In this document: positions 54,251-62,658 of the stretch, piece after piece
Numbering within the stretch: position 1 is the stretch's first letter
How the letters are laid out: the number at the start of each line of letters is the position of its first letter
Assembly: GCF_000023885.1 (NCBI RefSeq)
Contig: NC_013165.1
Coordinates: 620,001 to 684,000 of the forward strand
Origin: Slackia heliotrinireducens DSM 20476
GTDB taxonomy: Bacteria > Actinomycetota > Coriobacteriia > Coriobacteriales > Eggerthellaceae
Reading direction: 5' to 3'
Length of the DNA: 64,000 nt
Notes under the pieces: generated by a model
What the model was told of the DNA's origin: nothing
What the model saw: the letters and a program-made list of their open reading frames with translations, nothing else
Databases searched by the model: none
Translations under genes and position numbers: made by a program

Positions 54251-54267
54251 GCAAGCTCACCGCAAGC
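54251..54267 (+). promoter_or_regulatory. Possible response-regulator site: direct repeat GCAAGC-N5-GCAAGC
   Basis: CGCAAGCTCACCGCAAGC holds two GCAAGC words with an 11-base period, typical of tandem OmpR-family sites. It lies 52-68 bases before the ABC ATPase start. Upstream, GCAAGCTTGC is a 10-bp palindrome. Confidence 0.35.
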
Positions 54268-54318
54268 GGCACCTGCCACCATGGGGCATGCTCAGATAAA
54301 CCGAGAAAAGGAGACGAA

Positions 54319-55218
54319 ATGGAAGCGAGCATTGCAACCCATGGTTTGACAAAGGCCTATGGGGACGTGGAAGTCGTCAGCGGGCTGGACATGGTGGTGC
54401 CCGCAGGATCGGTGTACGGTTTTCTGGGGCCGAACGGCGCAGGAAAAACCACCACGATGAAGATGCTGCTGGGGCTTGTGCACGCCTCATCGGGCACATC
54501 CACGGTGTTGGGGGAAACGGTTTCCGAAAAGACCCGCACGAAGCTGAACGCCCGGATCGGGTCGCTTATCGAAAACCCCAGCTGCTATCCGCACCTTACC
54601 GCGCGGGAGAACCTCGAAATCGTCCGCAGCCTGCGGGGGCTTCCCGAATCGGCCATCGACGAGGCGCTTGCCACCGTTCATCTTACGGGCACGGGCACCA
54701 AGCCGGTGCGCGCGTTCAGCTTAGGCATGCGGCAACGCCTAGGCCTGGCCACGGCTCTCATGGGGCGGCCCGAGTTGCTGCTTCTGGACGAACCCACCAA
54801 CGGGCTCGACCCTGCGGGCATCCAGGAGATTCGCGAACTCATACGCGCGCTGCCCGGCGAATACGGATGCACCGTGCTGGTGTCGAGCCATCTGCTTTCG
54901 GAAATCGACCAGATGAGCGACCATGTGGGCATCATCTCGCGCGGCCGCATGGTGTGGCAGGGTCCTATGGGCAACCTGCACGCCCAGGCGCGCCGATGGC
55001 TGTCGCTGCGCACGACCGACAACGAGCGCGCGGCGCAATTGCTGGGCGCTTCGTACGGCAACGAGGGTTGGCTCAATGTGGTGGCGGCCGACGATGATCT
55101 TGTCGCCTGGATGACGTTGTTGCTGGCTGCGCATGGCATCGCCGTTTTGCGTCTTGAGGAGCGCCGCGAAGACCTGGAGGACATCTTCCTGCAGCTGACG
55201 GGGAAGGGGGCGCTGTAA
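54319..55218 (+). CDS. ABC transporter ATPase, lantibiotic-immunity (LanF/BcrA) type
   Basis: A 299-residue ATPase. Walker A GPNGAGKTTTM, signature FSLGMRQRLGLATAL, Walker B LLLLDEPTNGLD, and the H loop VSSHLLSE are intact. The Q loop is replaced by the E-loop form IGSLIENPSCYPHLTARENL, which is the mark of lantibiotic and bacitracin protection transporters. A C-terminal extension of ~85 residues (from RRWLSLRTTDNERAAQLL) follows. It starts at ATG 54319 with AAAGGAG upstream. It forms an operon with two permeases and lies divergent from the second two-component system. Confidence 0.88.
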   Translation: MEASIATHGLTKAYGDVEVVSGLDMVVPAGSVYGFLGPNGAGKTTTMKMLLGLVHASSGTSTVLGETVSEKTRTKLNARIGSLIENPSCYPHLTARENLEIVRSLRGLPESAIDEALATVHLTGTGTKPVRAFSLGMRQRLGLATALMGRPELLLLDEPTNGLDPAGIQEIRELIRALPGEYGCTVLVSSHLLSEIDQMSDHVGIISRGRMVWQGPMGNLHAQARRWLSLRTTDNERAAQLLGASYGNEGWLNVVAADDDLVAWMTLLLAAHGIAVLRLEERREDLEDIFLQLTGKGAL

Positions 55219-55964
55219 TGAGCTACTTGGGTCTGGAATTCTCGAAGATCAAGCGCAAGCGTGTTCTGCTTATGGCGGTGCTTCTTGTGGCTGCTGCGTT
55301 GGCCTGGGTGCTCATGGGCGCCTGGCAAGACGGCGAGGGAAGCGAACTGGGCTGGTCGGGGATGTTTTTCTCGATGCCGGTCATCAATTGCGTGCTGATG
55401 TCGCTGTTGGCAACGGTGGTTGCGTCGCGCGTGGTGGACGTTGATCATGAAGCCGGCGCTTTCAAACAGCTGCTGTGCCTGCAGTCGACCGGCGGGCTGC
55501 TTGCCGCCAAACTTGCGTGCGCGGTTCTGATCATGGTGTTTGCGGTCACGCTCGAGCTTGCGGGCGTGTTCGTCATCGGCCAGGCGATGAGGTTTCCTTC
55601 CGTTCCGGGGTTTTTCGCATGGGCGTCGCTGTTTGCGTCGCAGCTCGCAGCCAGCGTCTGCATGCTGATTCTGGTTGGCGTCGTGGCCCTGAAATGGGAG
55701 AACCAGTTCGTGGCCGTGGCCGTGGGGTTGGCTCTGTCGTTGGCGGGTCTGTTCTCGAACTTCTTGCCGACGGCGCTGCAACGCCTGGTGCCTTCGGGTT
55801 ATTTCACGCTGCTTTCGACGTTGCGGATCGACTGGAATGCGGAATCCACCGCGCCTGTGTTCTACCAGAGTGCGGTTCCGTGGCCGGATTACGTGATTGT
55901 CGTGCTGGTCTGCGTTGCGGTGTGCGCATTGGGCGTCGCGGTTTTCTCCAGAAAGGAGCACTAA
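55218..55964 (+). CDS. ABC-2 permease, LanE-type
   Basis: A 248-residue protein with six hydrophobic segments. Its start overlaps the stop of the ATPase by one base. The N-terminus, MSYLGLEFSKIKRKRVLLMAVLL, shows the short amphipathic lead of LanE/LanG permeases. Together with the next gene it would form the membrane half of a peptide-expelling transporter. No substrate can be told from the sequence. Confidence 0.8.
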   Translation: MSYLGLEFSKIKRKRVLLMAVLLVAAALAWVLMGAWQDGEGSELGWSGMFFSMPVINCVLMSLLATVVASRVVDVDHEAGAFKQLLCLQSTGGLLAAKLACAVLIMVFAVTLELAGVFVIGQAMRFPSVPGFFAWASLFASQLAASVCMLILVGVVALKWENQFVAVAVGLALSLAGLFSNFLPTALQRLVPSGYFTLLSTLRIDWNAESTAPVFYQSAVPWPDYVIVVLVCVAVCALGVAVFSRKEH

Positions 55965-55965
55965 C

Positions 55966-56700
55966 ATGAGGACCTCTGCAATCCGGGCCGAGCTGATCAA
56001 ACTCAGGCGAGCTCCCATCTGGGTGGCGTTCGTCGCGCTGCCGCTCATCGCTGCGGCCATCGGCACGTTCAATTACGAAAGCAACATCGAGATTCTGCAG
56101 CTCGGTTGGCTGGATCTATGGACGCAGCACACGTTGTTTTTGAGCATGTTCTTCCTTCCGGCTTTGGTGGGCGCTTCGTGTTCGTGGCTCATGCGGCTGG
56201 AGCATTCCGGCGGCAACTGGAACCTGCTGGTGGCGTCGCCTGTCGGCGTGATGCGGCTGATTCTTGCGAAACTGCTGGTCGGATGGCTCATGTTGGGAGT
56301 TGGCCTTGTTGCAGTGGGTGCGCTCTTCGTGGGCTTCGGCAAGCTGGCGGGCATGTCCGGCATGCCTGATGCGCAGTATGCCGTGTGGCTGCTGTTCGCC
56401 TGGGTGGGCGGTATTGCGTGCGTTGCGTGGCAGTTGTTCTTCTCGTTGGTCATTCGCAGCTTCGCAGCGCCGGTCGGCATTGCGGTCGCAGGCGGTCTTG
56501 CAGGTTTCTTCATGTATGCCCGTGGAATTTGGTTCGCATGTCCGTATTCCCTCATGACCAGGGCTTTGAACAGCAATGGTATTGAAGCTTTGACTTCGGG
56601 CGATGCCGTCGTGCTTGTGGTGGTGGCGGTTTTGTACACGGCTGTCGCGGTAGGCTCGTCGGTGTTCCTCCTCTCGAAAAGCGACGTTCGCGGCGCGTAA
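55966..56700 (+). CDS. ABC-2 permease, LanG-type
   Basis: A 244-residue protein with six hydrophobic segments, beginning MRTSAIRAELIKLRRAPIWVAF. It is a paralogue of the preceding permease; the pair plus ATPase matches the LanF-E-G arrangement. ATG 55966 follows GAAAGGAGC. No lantibiotic precursor or modification gene is seen nearby, so protection against peptides made by others is more likely than self-immunity. Confidence 0.8.
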   Translation: MRTSAIRAELIKLRRAPIWVAFVALPLIAAAIGTFNYESNIEILQLGWLDLWTQHTLFLSMFFLPALVGASCSWLMRLEHSGGNWNLLVASPVGVMRLILAKLLVGWLMLGVGLVAVGALFVGFGKLAGMSGMPDAQYAVWLLFAWVGGIACVAWQLFFSLVIRSFAAPVGIAVAGGLAGFFMYARGIWFACPYSLMTRALNSNGIEALTSGDAVVLVVVAVLYTAVAVGSSVFLLSKSDVRGA

Positions 56701-56808
56701 CGCTCGTTCGGGCGGACGCGGCAGCCCGCCGCCGCATGTGACAAACACCCGAATCTTGCTTGTCGCATTTCGTGTGCATCGACCTGCGTCGAGGCAGCGG
56801 GGCGAGCG

Positions 56809-57708
56809 CTACAGGTGGTACTCGAAGTGCTGGTAGTCGATGGGGTCGGTCCAGTCGCCGCCCCAGACGAAGCCCGCCTCGGCGAACAGCTGGAAGCATA
56901 AATCGCCGCGGTTGATCTTGTAGTCGAAGTCGCGGCTGCGGTCGGCGTACTGCGCGGCGGAGGCCGGCGCGATGGAGCCCTGGGCCACCTTCACATAGGG
57001 GTTGTAGTAGGGGTTGATGTCGATGGCTAGCCCCTGCGCGTGGTATGACATGACCGTCGTGCCGGGTATGACACGGAAGTTGAACGCCGAGGTGTTGTTG
57101 TCTTCCATGGACGCGTCGTCGTCGGCGCCGTAGTCGTCCACCAGGTGCATCTTCTCGATGGGGTAGCCCGCGCGGTACAGCTCGTGGAATATGCCGCACA
57201 CATCGTCGGCCACGGCCGCGTTCATGACCAGCTCACCGATGAGGATGCGCCCTTCGATGTCCACGTGCAGCACGCGGATGTAGCGAAGGTCCTCGCGCGG
57301 CACGGCGCAATCCTCCTTGTAGGAAAGGCCGTACATGCGCTGGAACAGGGCATCGTCGATTTCCGTCACGTAGAAGCAGGCGTCCTCGCCGTATGCGGCC
57401 ACCTGGTCGGCGGAAAGCTGGGTGCCCGCCGGCAGGCTGGCCAAATCCGGTAACGGCGGCTGGGGCATGCGGTCGGATACTGCCTCGGCGGTGCTTGGCA
57501 AGTCGATGTGCGAAGCGGATTGGCGGTTGGCTGCGACGGTTTCTGCACGCTGCAGCACCTGTTCGAAAACGGGGTCGAAAGTTGCCGCGTCAAAGGTGTT
57601 TTCGGCATGCGCGGCGCAACCGAACAGCAGCGTGCACGTTGCCAGCGCCGCTGCAAAAATGGGACAAAGGGGACTGTCCCCTTTGTCCCAATGTGCATGC
57701 TTCGGCAT
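56809..57708 (-). CDS. Exported M15-type peptidase with repeat-derived N-terminus
   Basis: A 299-residue exported protein. After the start, residues 6-17 (HWDKGDSPLCPI) are encoded by a 31-bp dispersed palindrome. The hydrophobic core FAAALATCTLLFGCAAHA follows, with a possible lipobox LLFGC. The C-terminal ~130 residues are an M15 (VanX/L,D-carboxypeptidase-like) domain: MSYHAQGLAIDINPYYNPYV with the zinc His and Asp, and WTDPIDYQHFEYHL with the catalytic and third zinc residues. It probably trims peptidoglycan stem peptides. The start overlaps the stop of the preceding membrane protein (TGATG), so the two are coupled. Confidence 0.8.
   Translation of the reverse strand: MPKHAHWDKGDSPLCPIFAAALATCTLLFGCAAHAENTFDAATFDPVFEQVLQRAETVAANRQSASHIDLPSTAEAVSDRMPQPPLPDLASLPAGTQLSADQVAAYGEDACFYVTEIDDALFQRMYGLSYKEDCAVPREDLRYIRVLHVDIEGRILIGELVMNAAVADDVCGIFHELYRAGYPIEKMHLVDDYGADDDASMEDNNTSAFNFRVIPGTTVMSYHAQGLAIDINPYYNPYVKVAQGSIAPASAAQYADRSRDFDYKINRGDLCFQLFAEAGFVWGGDWTDPIDYQHFEYHL
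57660..57690. repeat. Perfect 31-bp palindrome inside the M15 signal peptide
   Basis: TGGGACAAAGGGGAC, one base, GTCCCCTTTGTCCCA. It is the reverse complement of the copy at 25581-25611 and lies 18 bases inside the coding sequence of the M15 peptidase without breaking the frame. Confidence 0.9.
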
Positions 57709-58721
57709 CAGTAGAACTTGATCTCGGCGAAGGAGCAGTCGTTGTACATCGAACCCGTGTACACCGAGTCGATGGTGATGCGGACCGACGTTGTGGCCAC
57801 GGGCTGGCTCAGTGTAATGGTCTGCCACGCCCCCATGGTGTCGGAAAGCGTGGTGCTGACTGACGTGCCGTCGCTGAACGTGATGGTGATGTCCCGCGGG
57901 CGGTTGTTGTTGTAATAGACCTCGTCGGATTTGGGGTAGCCGCCGACGATGTCGATGCTGCTCACCAGCTGCGGCGAGCTGGCGGAAAACTCGAGCCATT
58001 CCCCGGAGCCGTCCCCGTCGGCGCCTTCGTTCCACGCGGTGCTCGGGTTGTCGTCGATGGTGTTGTTCTTTCCGTAATACGAGGTCACCGAGTCGCCGGG
58101 CAGTTCTGAGGATTCGGAAAGGTCCGTAAACACGGGCGGAGTTTGGGCTTGGATCTCAGGTTCGGGTGCAGGTTCGGGCTCGGGTGCGGCCGCAGCTTCG
58201 GCCTCGACGGCCGCTTCCTCTTCAGCCTTGGCCTTCTCTTCCGCCTCGGCTTCGGCCTCGGCCTTGGCAGCGTCCTCTTCTTCGGCCGCCTTCTCCTCGT
58301 CGTCTTTGTTCTTCACGGTTTCGGTCTTGGTTTTGTCGGCGTCGTCGTTTTTGGAGCCGCTGTCATCAGGCGCGATAACGAACATGACCACCGCTGCGAT
58401 GGCTGCGATCAGAATGACCGCGGCGGCCGCCACTGCGATGATCGTGCTGCGCTTGGGGCCTTCGGGTGAGGGCATGGGCGGATCCACATATCCGGTGTTG
58501 GTCCCCATAGGCATGGTGCCGTCGTCGTAGGAATAGCCGCACTGCAGGCAGAACCTGTTCGTGCCCACGCGGGGCGTTCCGCAGTTGGGGCAAGTGCCCG
58601 GCCCTGCGGGTTGGGCGGATTGCGCTGCGGACGTCGGGGCGGTCGAGCTGCCGCATTTGGTACAAAACGGCTGGCCCTCGGCAATGGGTGCGCCGCAATT
58701 CGTGCAGAACGAGTTTGCCAT
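57708..58721 (-). CDS. Zinc-ribbon membrane protein with extracellular discoidin/NPCBM-like domain
   Basis: A 337-residue protein. Two N-terminal zinc ribbons lie in the cytosol, CTNCGAPIAEGQPFCTKCG and CPNCGTPRVGTNRFCLQCG. One membrane helix (about 105-130) is followed by a highly charged Glu/Ala/Lys coiled linker to about 195 and a Pro-rich spacer. The C-terminal ~135 residues (DSVTSYYGKNNTIDDNPSTAWNEG to DCSFAEIKFY) resemble F5/8 discoidin or NPCBM carbohydrate-binding folds. It may bind wall sugars and hold the coupled M15 peptidase near its target. ATG 58721 has AGGAG upstream. Confidence 0.75.
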   Translation of the reverse strand: MANSFCTNCGAPIAEGQPFCTKCGSSTAPTSAAQSAQPAGPGTCPNCGTPRVGTNRFCLQCGYSYDDGTMPMGTNTGYVDPPMPSPEGPKRSTIIAVAAAAVILIAAIAAVVMFVIAPDDSGSKNDDADKTKTETVKNKDDEEKAAEEEDAAKAEAEAEAEEKAKAEEEAAVEAEAAAAPEPEPAPEPEIQAQTPPVFTDLSESSELPGDSVTSYYGKNNTIDDNPSTAWNEGADGDGSGEWLEFSASSPQLVSSIDIVGGYPKSDEVYYNNNRPRDITITFSDGTSVSTTLSDTMGAWQTITLSQPVATTSVRITIDSVYTGSMYNDCSFAEIKFY

Positions 58722-58936
58722 GGTGGCTCCTGGGGTTAGTTGGCTGTACGTTCGTTCCATTCTAACACTGACAAACGCGGCAACGGCGAACGTGAACGAA
58801 TACGCGGCATCGGAAGCCCTTGCGCGGCAGGTGTCGCCGCCAAGCTGAGGGCTTGTTCTGGATCGTCTTCGGCATTGGTCTAATTCTCGAACAAAACCGC
58901 ACCTGATGCACGCAGTCGGGCTTCAGGTGCGTTACC

Positions 58937-59659
58937 ATGAACATGGTCGATTTCCAAGCGTTACAGGAGGTCTTGCACATGGTCTTGCTCTTCGGCGTCA
59001 TCCCCCCGCTGCTGCTGTTGGCATACGTCTGGCGTATCGATAGGGTGGAGAGCGAACCTGTGGGCCTCGTGTTCAAGGTCCTGCTGTTCGGCGGCCTGTC
59101 CACCATAGTTGCCGTGCTGTTCGAAACCGTCGGCGACATCGTCCTGGGGCTCTTCGGCATCCCCGAGAACACCTATCTGTACGCGTTTCTGGATTGCTTT
59201 ATTGTGGTGGCCATTTCCGAAGAGCTCGTCAAGCGCTGGGCCATGATGAAGGCCGTCTGGCGCCGACCGGAGTTCAACTACTTCTTCGACGCGATTCTGT
59301 ACAGCGTGGCGGCCGCCTTGGGCTTCGCGCTGATCGAGAACGTCGAGTACATCGCGCTGTTCGGTGGCGAAGTTGCCTTGGGCCGTCTGATTCCCGTCCA
59401 CACCATCTGCGGCGTGTTCATGGGTTACTTCCTGGGCATGGCGAAAATGTGCGAGATCCACGGCAACCTGTCCGGCCGTCAGACCTACATGGTCATGAGC
59501 ATGCTCATCCCCGTGCTGATCCACGGGTTCTGGGACTTCGCGCTCACCACCGGCTCGGACCTCCTGACCGTTCTGGCCCTGCTCATGGTGCTGTGCCTGA
59601 CCATCTACGCGTTCGTGATGGTGCACAAGCGCGCCAAGGCCGACCATCCTCTGTGGTAG
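58937..59659 (+). CDS. PrsW-family intramembrane metalloprotease
   Basis: A 240-residue membrane protein with seven or eight hydrophobic segments and all PrsW motifs: ISEELVKRWAM (EExxK), FFDAILYSVAAALGFALIENVEY, VHTICGVFMGYFLG, and LIPVLIHGFWDF. In Bacillus the relative PrsW cuts an anti-sigma factor under envelope stress. No anti-sigma gene is adjacent, so the target here is unknown. AGGTG lies before ATG 58937; Met3 at 58943 is an alternative. Confidence 0.88.
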   Translation: MNMVDFQALQEVLHMVLLFGVIPPLLLLAYVWRIDRVESEPVGLVFKVLLFGGLSTIVAVLFETVGDIVLGLFGIPENTYLYAFLDCFIVVAISEELVKRWAMMKAVWRRPEFNYFFDAILYSVAAALGFALIENVEYIALFGGEVALGRLIPVHTICGVFMGYFLGMAKMCEIHGNLSGRQTYMVMSMLIPVLIHGFWDFALTTGSDLLTVLALLMVLCLTIYAFVMVHKRAKADHPLW

Positions 59660-59694
59660 GCGCCCGCTCGTTTGCGACTTAGCGTTGCAATGCG

Positions 59695-59747
59695 AAAGCC
59701 CCGGCTGCACGGCTTCTTTCGGAAGCGCGGCGGCCGGGGGCTTTTTG
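59695..59747 (+). terminator. Terminator between prsW-like and HelD genes
   Basis: AAAGCCCC-GGCTGC and GCGGCCGGGGGCTTT form an imperfect long stem with an inner GCTTC/GAAGC hairpin, followed by T5 on the plus strand. It lies between two convergent genes and may serve both. Confidence 0.75.
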
Positions 59748-59761
59748 TATGCGGCGGGGTG

Positions 59762-61858
59762 TTATTTCAAAAGCGGGGTCATGGGACCCAGGCTCATGAC
59801 GGTGACCTGCTTGGTCGCACGCGAGATGGCCGTGTACAGGCGCCGGCGCGACAGCTGGTTTTCCGGATAGATGGCCGCCGATGCGTCGGCCACCACCACG
59901 CGATCGAACTCCAGTCCCTTTGCCAGCGGCAGGTCCAGCAGAATGACGCCATGTTCGGGAAGTTGCGCCTCGTGCCGCATGACCTGGGGGCATTCGTCGC
60001 CGAGCAGCTGTTCCAGGCGCTTCTCCTGGCGATGCCCCGACACGATGATCGCAGTCAGGCCCTCGCTGGGCGCGTTTGCCACGATGCCCTTGAGCTCCGC
60101 GACGTATTCGGCCTCCTCGGCGCATTCGACCAGGCGGGGCGGGGTGCCTTCGCGCTGCACCGAGCGCACCTGCACCTGTTCTTGCGAATCCATCAGACTG
60201 CAGAACAGCTCCGTGATCTCGGGCGTCGAGCGGTAGCTGGTCATGAGCCGACACTCGTCTACCTGCCCACGGGTCAGCCGGAACACTTCGCGCACCTCGT
60301 CGAAGGAGGCCGTGCCGGGCCTGATGGCCTGGTTCTCGTCGCCCAGCAACAGGAAGTGCGCGTTTTTGAAGTAGCGCGCCAGCACCATGAGCTGGGCCGC
60401 CGTATAGTCCTGCACCTCGTCCACCATGACGAAACGGGCGTGGCGGTTCGACAGTCCCGTGACGGCCATCTTCAGGTGCAGCCACTCGATGGGGGAAAGG
60501 TCCTGCGTGCCCAAAAGCCGCATGCCGATGCGGTTTAGGCGCAGCCATTCGGCGTTCTCGATGGCGTCGAAGGCCGGCGCGTATTTGACCTGCAGATACG
60601 TTTGCGCGTACTCGCGGAAGTCGTCTTCGTCCTGCGGATGGATCTGCATGCCGAAGATCTGCGACTGCTCCTCCACACTCAGGTTGAGCATCTCGCCGTG
60701 TACGGCTTCGCTGGTGCACAGGCTTGCCAGGCGGTTCTCCAGCCGCTCGTTCAGGTCTTCGCACACCAGCGCGAACAGGCGCGGACCTGCGGGAATGCGC
60801 TTGTGCTTGTTGATGGCGCTGCGGATCTGGTTGGCCGAGATGACACTCTGGTCGCCCAGGCGGATGTCCCGGAAGTCTTCCTGGTCCAGCTTCAGGTTGA
60901 CCACCGCGGCGTCGATCGCCTTAAGCGACTCGGCGGTGGCGTGCGCATCCTGGCCGCTGGCCTGCACGCCCAGGAAATCCATGAGCTGGGCGTAGGTGCG
61001 GGTCTGCGGGTTGCGTTCGCCCATATCGGGCAGCACGTTGTCGATATACTTCTGGAACACCGGGTTGGGGGTGATCAGAAACACGTCGTCGGGGTTCAGG
61101 TTCTCCCGCTCCTGGTAGAACAGATAGGCGATGCGCTGCAGCAGCACCGAGGTCTTGCCGCTGCCGGCGATGCCGCCCACCAGCAGCGCGGGCACGTCGT
61201 CATGCCGGATGACCTGGTTCTGCTCCTTCTGGATGGTAGTGGTGATGGCCTGCATCTTGTCGGAGCGTTGTTTGGACAAGGCCGACATCAGCAGCGGGTC
61301 CTCGATGGCCACAGTGGTGTCGAAGTACGCGTTCAATTTGTCGCGATTGATGTCGAACTGGCGGCGGCACAGCAGGTCAACCTGGATGGTGCGCCCGTTG
61401 GCCTTGTACGACGTGCGACCGTTCTCCTGGTTGTAATAGACCTCGGCCACGGGGCTGCGCCAGTCCACGATAAAGTGGCGTCGCTCGTCGTTTGTCATGC
61501 CGGCCACACCCAGATAGATGTCCTTGACCGGCTCGCCCGGCCTGAACTGCAGGCTGACCTTCGCGAAGTAGGGTTGCTCGAGCAACTGCACGGCGCGACG
61601 CAGGCGCTCGGCGTTGATGGTGGACGAGAAGTTATAGCTGTCGATGATGCGGTTCATGGACTCGTAGTCGGCCAGCGTTTCCATGGTCATGTCGTCGCTG
61701 GCGAAGTCGAGGGCCAGCTCATCGCGCATGTCGCCGATGGTTTTGGCGGCGTCACGGCTGTTGGCCTCCATTTTGGCGAGCATCTCGTCGCGTATGCCGA
61801 CCAGCTGCCCGTAGGTTTCGGTCAGATGCTGCTGCTCTTCTTCGAAAATAGGATCCAT
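59762..61858 (-). CDS. helD: HelD-like UvrD/Rep-family helicase (RNA polymerase recycling)
   Basis: A 698-residue SF1 helicase. The N-terminal ~190 residues are a coiled-coil arm and a small beta domain, including FIVDWRSPVAEVYY, as in HelD proteins that pull stalled RNA polymerase off DNA. Walker A is GGIAGSGKTSVLLQRIAYL, motif II VMVDEVQDYTAAQLM, motif III LLGDENQAIRPG, motif IV/V DLPLAKGLEFDRVVV, and motif VI RLYTAISRATKQVTV. The start at 61858 has AAGGAG upstream. It is monocistronic. A generic DNA helicase is the alternative, but the N-terminal arm favours HelD. Confidence 0.85.
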   Translation of the reverse strand: MDPIFEEEQQHLTETYGQLVGIRDEMLAKMEANSRDAAKTIGDMRDELALDFASDDMTMETLADYESMNRIIDSYNFSSTINAERLRRAVQLLEQPYFAKVSLQFRPGEPVKDIYLGVAGMTNDERRHFIVDWRSPVAEVYYNQENGRTSYKANGRTIQVDLLCRRQFDINRDKLNAYFDTTVAIEDPLLMSALSKQRSDKMQAITTTIQKEQNQVIRHDDVPALLVGGIAGSGKTSVLLQRIAYLFYQERENLNPDDVFLITPNPVFQKYIDNVLPDMGERNPQTRTYAQLMDFLGVQASGQDAHATAESLKAIDAAVVNLKLDQEDFRDIRLGDQSVISANQIRSAINKHKRIPAGPRLFALVCEDLNERLENRLASLCTSEAVHGEMLNLSVEEQSQIFGMQIHPQDEDDFREYAQTYLQVKYAPAFDAIENAEWLRLNRIGMRLLGTQDLSPIEWLHLKMAVTGLSNRHARFVMVDEVQDYTAAQLMVLARYFKNAHFLLLGDENQAIRPGTASFDEVREVFRLTRGQVDECRLMTSYRSTPEITELFCSLMDSQEQVQVRSVQREGTPPRLVECAEEAEYVAELKGIVANAPSEGLTAIIVSGHRQEKRLEQLLGDECPQVMRHEAQLPEHGVILLDLPLAKGLEFDRVVVADASAAIYPENQLSRRRLYTAISRATKQVTVMSLGPMTPLLK

Positions 61859-62041
61859 GTCGCTCCTTGGCTTCTTAAAAATTCGGGGTAAACATTGTAA
61901 CGGTTTCCAGGCCCGCATGCGAGCACGGCGGCCAAGCCGTCCCATTCGTTACGTTCGCTGAGTCCGTCGACGCTCGGACCCGCGCCCGTCCGACCCCGGG
62001 ACGCAGCGATTCTTGCGCTCCTGCCAAACCTGAATCCCCGA
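61859..62041. other. Intergenic, no recognised content
   Basis: Carries the minus-strand promoter of the helicase (not clearly read) and short GC-rich inverted words such as GTCCGTCGACGCTCGGAC. No gene was recognised. Confidence 0.35.
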
Positions 62042-62196
62042 TGAGGTAGGAAACGCGCGTTTTCTATATGCCCGGTGCCCGTTCGGCGGTTTTTGAAGGG
62101 TTTAAGGTCCTCTTTTCGGGGTCGCGAGGTCTCAAAACGGGGGTTCAAGCGCTTGAAACGGCGCGACGATATAGAAAACTCGCCTATCCTACCTCA
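62042..62196. mobile_element. 155-bp element with 28-bp terminal inverted repeats
   Basis: The left arm 62042-62069 starts TGAGGTAGGA and ends TTTTCTATAT. The right arm 62169-62196 starts ATATAGAAAA and ends TCCTACCTCA. The arms match except for about 7 central bases. Inside are AAAACGGGGG and CAAGCGCTTG palindromic words but no coding frame with family features. It could be a MITE, a structured RNA, or both. Confidence 0.6.
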
Positions 62197-62250
62197 AGGG
62201 GTCAGAAAAACTGGTGGGACGCCCGTTCCAGCAAGCATCCGTCCTCGTTG

Positions 62251-62278
62251 GTTATACATAAATGTACAAACGTATAAC
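62251..62278. repeat. Inverted repeat GTTATAC-N14-GTATAAC
   Basis: A perfect 7-bp inverted repeat in an AT-rich patch within otherwise GC-rich spacer. It may be a protein-binding site but is 120 bases upstream of the nearest promoter. Confidence 0.3.
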
Positions 62279-62399
62279 AAATACCGAAAACGGCGCAGCG
62301 TCTCACGATTCGCCAGGCCTGTGTGACAACGAACCCGCCGCCGACGATGCCGACGGGCACAACCGGTCCGAGTCGCTGGTATCCATGGTCAAACTGGGC

Positions 62400-62405
62400 T
62401 ATAAT
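62400..62405 (+). promoter_or_regulatory. TATAAT -10 element of the lysine-riboswitch transcript
   Basis: Consensus TATAAT 25 bases before the first riboswitch stem. No -35 matches well at 17 bases. Confidence 0.5.
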
Positions 62406-62429
62406 CGCGAACACTGTAATGTAAACAGG

Positions 62430-62592
62430 CATGATAGAGGCGCGGTTTTCATCAGTAGCCCTTTAGGGGTGCGCGGAAACGCACAGGGCGAAAGGGACAG
62501 CCGCCGAAGGGCCTGCCGGGGTTTCCGTCCCGCAGGTGCCTGGGGTGCAGGAGAACATCCTGCGCACTGCCGCTTGACGGAGAGCTATCATG
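62430..62592 (+). promoter_or_regulatory. Lysine riboswitch (L box)
   Basis: The aptamer is closed by an 8-bp P1, CATGATAG (62430-62437) with CTATCATG (62585-62592). Conserved L-box words are in order: AGAGGCGC at the 5' side, CAGTAGCC, GCGAAAGGGAC, AGCCGCCGAAG, then GGGGTGCA and GCACTGCC, and the 3' side GACGGAGAGCTATC. Lysine binding would switch off the transporter downstream. A hairpin CAGGTCATG/CATGACCTG (62615-62637) follows and could act with the ribosome site AAAGGAGAGG as the expression platform. Confidence 0.88.
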
Positions 62593-62658
62593 ACCGGCGT
62601 GGATTCCATCCTCACAGGTCATGGTAATCATGACCTGGGCAGACCTAAAGGAGAGGTA

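Noticed and set aside
52186-56700. Lantibiotic biosynthesis cluster
   Set aside because: Only the LanFEG-type transporter and a two-component system are present; no LanA, LanB, LanC, LanM or LanT gene or leader peptide was seen.
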